This document shows, piece by piece, positions 21,319 through 24,539 of a DNA stretch of 24,539 nt. The stretch's first letter is position 1. Every line of letters starts with the position of its first letter. Source of the stretch: CAVQUE01 sp046290435. Its GTDB lineage: Bacteria; Actinomycetota; Acidimicrobiia; Acidimicrobiales; UBA8592. The stretch is from assembly GCA_046290435.1 (NCBI GenBank), contig JBKAGO010000063.1, positions 1 through 24,539 on the forward strand. Reading direction: 5' to 3'. A program made the position numbers and the translations under genes. Under the pieces are notes generated by a model. The model saw nothing but the letters and a program-made list of their open reading frames with translations. It did not search any database and was not told where the DNA came from.

Positions 21319-22674
21319 CTACCCGAGTTCGGGTCGGTCCGGCCGCGGAGTCGGCCGTTCGTGGCCGGCATCGCCGATCAGGCGGGCCGCGAGCACCTCG
21401 AGACCGGCCACCCGACTGCCCTTGACCAGGACCGCTGTGCCCTCGCCCAGAGTCGACGGGTCCAGCAACTCCATCGCCGCCTCGACGTCGTCGGCCACGG
21501 AGCCGCCGTAGTCGGCGGTGCCGACCGCGATCAGCTCGATGTTCTCGGCACGGAGCCGCTCTCCGACGCGCCGATGCTCGCTGAGATGACAATCGCCCAA
21601 CTCGGCCATGATCCCCAGCACCGCGACACGCCGCGTAGCCGGCAGCGCGAGCAACGCATCGATGGCCGCGTGCACCGACATCGGATTGGCGTTGTACGCA
21701 TCGTTGACCACGGTCCCCCCTGCCGCCGAACGGCCGACTTCCATCCTCCACGGTGAGACCTCGGCCTCGCCGAGACCGCCGGCGACGGCGTCGAGATCGC
21801 CTCCGACGATCATCGCGGCCGATATGGCCGCGAGGGCGTTGCCGACCGAGTGCACGCCGGCGGAGGCCAGCCGCACCGGGGCCGAGCCCCATGGGCTGTC
21901 GACGACGAAACGGGGACACAGGCCGTCGTCCACCGACAGATCCCGGGCTCGGACATCGCCGGTCGATCCATAGGTGACCACGGTGGCGGCGGTCCGAGCG
22001 GCCATGGCAGCGACCCTCGGATCGTCGGCGTTGAGCACGGCATGGCCCGACGGGGCGAGGCCCTCCACCATCTCGCCCTTGGCCCGGGCGACCCCCTCGA
22101 GATCGCCGAGCAGCTCGGTGTGGGCTGCGCCGACGGCGAGGACGACCCCGACCGACGGCTCGGCGATCGAACACAGCAGCGCGATGTGGCCGATGCCGCG
22201 CGCCCCCATCTCGGTGACGACGACCTCGGCGTCGTCGGGAGCGTTCAACAAGGTGAGGGGCACCCCGAGCTCGTTGTTGAACGACCGGGTGCTGGCGTGG
22301 ACGCGCCGGCACGGCGCCAGCGCAGCGTGCAGGAGGTCCTTGGTGGTGGTCTTGCCCACCGACCCGGTGATCCCCACCACGGCGGGGTCGCGATCGCGGC
22401 GCGCGGCGAGCGCGATCTGCTGGAGAGCGTCGGTGGTGTCGGCGACGACGACGTGGGGTTCGGGCCCGCCGGGGCGAGCGGTCAGATGGGCGACAGCGCC
22501 GCGCTCGCGGGCAGCGGCGATGAAGTCGTGTCCGTCGCGAGCGGCGACGATCGGCACGAACAGCGATCCCGGCTCGAGAGCACGGGAGTCGATCGTCACG
22601 CCGTCGACGACCCCGTCCTCACCCACCAGCGTGCCACCGGACGCGGCGGCGATCTCGGAGAGGCGTAGCAGCAT
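21319..22674 (-). CDS. murF: UDP-N-acetylmuramoyl-tripeptide--D-alanyl-D-alanine ligase
   Basis: MurF adds D-Ala-D-Ala to UDP-MurNAc-tripeptide in the cytosol, the last step of the peptidoglycan precursor peptide. The 451-residue product matches family length and motifs: the N-terminal domain (GVTIDSRALEPGSLFVP), the ATP-binding loop GSVGKTTTK (104-112), TRSFNNELGVPLTLL, the Mur-ligase central segment with EMGARGIGHIALL, NADDPRV, and the C-terminal NDAYNANPMSVHAAIDAL and LGIMAELG. Unusually it is not in a dcw cluster with other mur genes but stands between two J-domain genes. An AACACT box 6 nt upstream suggests a leaderless transcript. Confidence 0.95.
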   Translation of the reverse strand: MLLRLSEIAAASGGTLVGEDGVVDGVTIDSRALEPGSLFVPIVAARDGHDFIAAARERGAVAHLTARPGGPEPHVVVADTTDALQQIALAARRDRDPAVVGITGSVGKTTTKDLLHAALAPCRRVHASTRSFNNELGVPLTLLNAPDDAEVVVTEMGARGIGHIALLCSIAEPSVGVVLAVGAAHTELLGDLEGVARAKGEMVEGLAPSGHAVLNADDPRVAAMAARTAATVVTYGSTGDVRARDLSVDDGLCPRFVVDSPWGSAPVRLASAGVHSVGNALAAISAAMIVGGDLDAVAGGLGEAEVSPWRMEVGRSAAGGTVVNDAYNANPMSVHAAIDALLALPATRRVAVLGIMAELGDCHLSEHRRVGERLRAENIELIAVGTADYGGSVADDVEAAMELLDPSTLGEGTAVLVKGSRVAGLEVLAARLIGDAGHERPTPRPDRPELG

Positions 22675-22680
22675 CGGGTC

Positions 22681-22686
22681 AGTGTT
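22681..22686 (-). promoter_or_regulatory. -10-like box before murF
   Basis: AACACT on the minus strand lies 6 nt before the ATG at 22674, the same hexamer and spacing as before the gene at 7915. It is a weak match to TANNNT but the recurrence supports it. Confidence 0.4.
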
Positions 22687-22726
22687 CCACGGCCGCTCAG
22701 CCCGCGCCGTGCATACCTGCAGCCTC

Positions 22727-22732
22727 TACGAT
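22727..22732 (+). promoter_or_regulatory. -10 box of leaderless promoter for the soluble J-domain gene
   Basis: TACGAT lies 7 nt before the ATG at 22740. With the murF box it makes a back-to-back pair of promoters in a 65-nt gap, so polymerase binding at one may exclude the other. Confidence 0.55.
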
Positions 22733-22739
22733 TCGGTCC

Positions 22740-23297
22740 ATGGCCCCGCATCCGCCCCGTACCGACATGTCGGTGGCCGACGCATGCGCCGTCCTCGGTG
22801 TCCGGTCGGACGCCGCCTGGGCCGACATCAGGGCCGCGTACCGCTCGGGTATGCGCCGGAACCACCCGGATCTCACCACCGGCGAAGGTGCGACGGCGCG
22901 CGCCGCGCGCCTCAACGCGGCGTTCGCCGTGCTCGCCGAGGCCACCGACCGGGGTCGGCGCCCTGCCGGGCCCACGGTGCAGCCGTCCCAGGCCCATCTG
23001 ACACGACGACCCGAGCGGACCCCGACCCTCGAGGTACCTGCGGGTGATGTGTTCGTCCGTGTGCTCGAAGCGGCCTACGACATCGGCGACGTGAGCTACA
23101 TCGATCCCGAGGCAGGGCTCATCCAGTTGCTGCTCGCCGACGGCGGGCCGGCGGCTTCGCAGCTGCTCATCGTCATCGACGAGTCGGTCGTCCCGGCGAC
23201 GGCGTCGTTCACCCTCGATTCGATGGATGCCGACGTGGCCCCCGACATCCGCGATGTCGTCGGGCGCCTCAGCACGGCCCTCACCGCGGCCCGATGA
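22740..23297 (+). CDS. soluble J-domain-like protein
   Basis: The 185-residue protein has an N-terminal J domain (about 8-70; DMSVADACAVLGV, WADIRAAYRSGMRR, HPD at 42-44, RLNAAFAVLAEA). An intact HPD implies it can stimulate a DnaK partner. The C-terminal half (about 95-185; VFVRVLEAAYDIGDVSYIDPEAGLIQLLL...SQLLIVIDESV) is a compact alpha/beta domain that I do not recognise. There is no signal or membrane segment. It is divergent from murF and overlaps the next gene by 4 nt (ATGA), so it is coupled to the DUF2510 membrane protein. Confidence 0.78.
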   Translation: MAPHPPRTDMSVADACAVLGVRSDAAWADIRAAYRSGMRRNHPDLTTGEGATARAARLNAAFAVLAEATDRGRRPAGPTVQPSQAHLTRRPERTPTLEVPAGDVFVRVLEAAYDIGDVSYIDPEAGLIQLLLADGGPAASQLLIVIDESVVPATASFTLDSMDADVAPDIRDVVGRLSTALTAAR

Positions 23298-23602
23298 CCG
23301 GCGCAGCGGACCCCGCCGACGACCAGCGGGGATGGCACGCGGATCCCTTCGGTCGGCACCGGCAGCGCTGGTGGGACGGAACGCGCTGGACCGAACGCGT
23401 GCGATCGGGCGATGTGATGGGCATCGACCCTCCCGGCATCGACCCGACACCGGCGGCACCCGGTGTCGCCGATCCCGTGGGGCCCCTCGACCCGAAGCCA
23501 CCGGTCGAGCTGCGATCGCTCAAGGTCCCCCAGGGTCTGCTGCTCGGGATGGTGCTGCTGATCCTCATCGTGACGCTGGTGATCGTCGGCCTGGTGTCCT
23601 GA
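23294..23602 (+). CDS. DUF2510 membrane protein
   Basis: The 102-residue protein opens with a DUF2510 motif (about 14-36): WHADPFGRHRQRWWDGTRWTERV, the short Trp-rich module common at the ends of actinobacterial membrane proteins. A proline-rich linker leads to a single C-terminal membrane helix (about 79-101, GLLLGMVLLILIVTLVIVGLV). Topology suggests a tail-anchored protein with the DUF2510 module in the cytosol. Function is unknown. It starts within the stop codon of the J-domain gene (ATGA overlap), and the glycosyltransferase-like gene begins about 37 nt after it. Confidence 0.85.
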   Translation: MTGAADPADDQRGWHADPFGRHRQRWWDGTRWTERVRSGDVMGIDPPGIDPTPAAPGVADPVGPLDPKPPVELRSLKVPQGLLLGMVLLILIVTLVIVGLVS

Positions 23603-23639
23603 GCCGGCAGCTCAACTCGTCGGCGCCGGTACCGATCGG

Positions 23640-24539
23640 GTGCCTGTGCCCCACGTGGTGACAACCGACGATCGACGGGCAGCCTCGACACTCGGCGAGC
23701 ACCCGGAGCCGGAGCAGCCCATCGAACACGAGTCGGGACTCGATCGCCTGGTCGTCGCCGCACTCGTCGGCTTCTCGGCGTCGCTGATCGCCGCCTTTTG
23801 GGTCCCGACCCTCTCCGACGGACTCATGACCGACGAGCTGCTGAGCGCGTGGGTGAGCAGCGAGGGCGTGGTCGACGCAGTCGATCGGGCTTTCACCCAC
23901 CAGGGAAACAGCCCGCTCTATTTCGTCCTGCTCTGGGCCTGGCGCGCCGTCGTGGGCTCCTCGGAACTGATGCTGCGCCTTCCGTCGGTACTCTGCATCG
24001 CAGCGGCTGCGTACCACCTGGCCCGATTGGGCATCGAGCTCGATGGCGGGCGCCGGTTGACCGGCGTCACCGCCGCCTTCGTCCTGCTCGCGAACACCGA
24101 TGTGATGCTCGCGGGCGTCACGGCCCGCCCCTACGCCCTGCTGTTGCTCTCCGTCGTGGTGTCGGCGAGGGCGCTCGTCCACTTTCTCCACGACGGTCGT
24201 TGGCGGTGCGGTCTGGTCTGGGTCCTCGCAGCCGGGGTATCGATGCTCATGTCACCGTTCGCGGCGCTGGTGCTGCCGGCGCACCTGGTCGTGCTCGCCG
24301 ACGCCGCACGCGGCCGCCGCATCACCCCATTCGGGAGCCCGACCCCGAGCGTCGACTCGCATCTGTGGCAGCGACGCATGCCTGGTCTCCTGGCACTCGG
24401 CGCACTGGCCACGTCGCCCCTCGTGCCGCAGGCGCTCGCGTTGGCACGGCGGAGCCAGGAGCTCGTCCTGGTGGGGGTGCCCGACGTCGCGGATCTCGTC
24501 GAGGCACTGGTGCCGGTTCCGCTCCTGGCCGCTGTCGCG
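23640..24539 (+). CDS. GT-C-type membrane glycosyltransferase, partial (3' end outside window)
   Basis: An open frame of at least 300 codons runs off the right edge. After a polar N-terminus, a membrane helix (LVVAALVGFSASLIAAFW) is followed by the loop LMTDELLSAWVSSEG with the DE pair that serves as the catalytic/metal acid in GT-C (ArnT/PMT-like) enzymes, then HQGNSPLYFVLLWAWRAVVG, SELMLRLPSVLCIAAAAYHLARL and further hydrophobic helices. This order is typical of polyprenyl-phosphate-sugar-dependent transferases. Acceptor and sugar are unknown. The start is uncertain: GTG codons at 23640, 23646, 23655 and 23658 are all in frame, and the frame is open further upstream into the DUF2510 gene. 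Confidence 0.72.
   Translation, partial: MPVPHVVTTDDRRAASTLGEHPEPEQPIEHESGLDRLVVAALVGFSASLIAAFWVPTLSDGLMTDELLSAWVSSEGVVDAVDRAFTHQGNSPLYFVLLWAWRAVVGSSELMLRLPSVLCIAAAAYHLARLGIELDGGRRLTGVTAAFVLLANTDVMLAGVTARPYALLLLSVVVSARALVHFLHDGRWRCGLVWVLAAGVSMLMSPFAALVLPAHLVVLADAARGRRITPFGSPTPSVDSHLWQRRMPGLLALGALATSPLVPQALALARRSQELVLVGVPDVADLVEALVPVPLLAAVA

Overview
The window is high-GC, densely coded bacterial chromosome. Several traits suggest an actinobacterium, plausibly of the class Acidimicrobiia: a DUF222/13E12-type HNH endonuclease, a DUF2510 protein, a DUF4349 lipoprotein, many TANNNT -10 boxes placed 6-8 nt before start codons (leaderless genes), and GC-only hairpins instead of U-tailed terminators. 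The taxonomic call is an inference; there is no rRNA or other marker here. No tRNA, rRNA, CRISPR array or intact insertion sequence was seen.

Left end (1-4190), an accessory-looking patch: a small unknown ORF, an AbiEi/AbiEii toxin-antitoxin pair with a 4-nt overlap, a DUF222-HNH endonuclease on the other strand, and a decayed HipA kinase.

4190-7800: a secreted lectin-like/FN3 protein; an unknown 109-aa protein; a beta-carbonic anhydrase and single-domain rhodanese operon whose promoter is overlapped by a CsoR/CstR-like palindrome; and, divergent from it, a membrane-anchored DUF305 protein.

7900-12900, mostly plus strand: a serine-hydrolase lipoprotein, a short-chain dehydrogenase, a DEAD-box RNA helicase with a leader of about 150 nt, and a patatin-like hydrolase. 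A membrane-anchored protein of unknown function converges on the last.

14200-17800: an ArsR-type regulator fused to a SAM-dependent methyltransferase, translationally coupled to metF, which suggests methionine-cycle control. A DUF4349 lipoprotein converges on metF.

17900-18790: the most striking locus. A carboxymuconolactone decarboxylase/AhpD-like gene has an in-frame TGA exactly where the second cysteine of its CxxC redox motif should be. Uninterrupted reading frame follows, and a stem-loop of bacterial SECIS type starts about 10 nt after the TGA. I read it as a CxxU selenoprotein that ordinary gene callers would split or call a pseudogene.

18840-24539: a secreted seven-repeat FG-GAP propeller; then murF flanked on both sides by J-domain genes (one with a membrane segment downstream, one soluble and divergent); then a DUF2510 membrane protein and the start of a multi-membrane-span GT-C-type glycosyltransferase that runs off the window.
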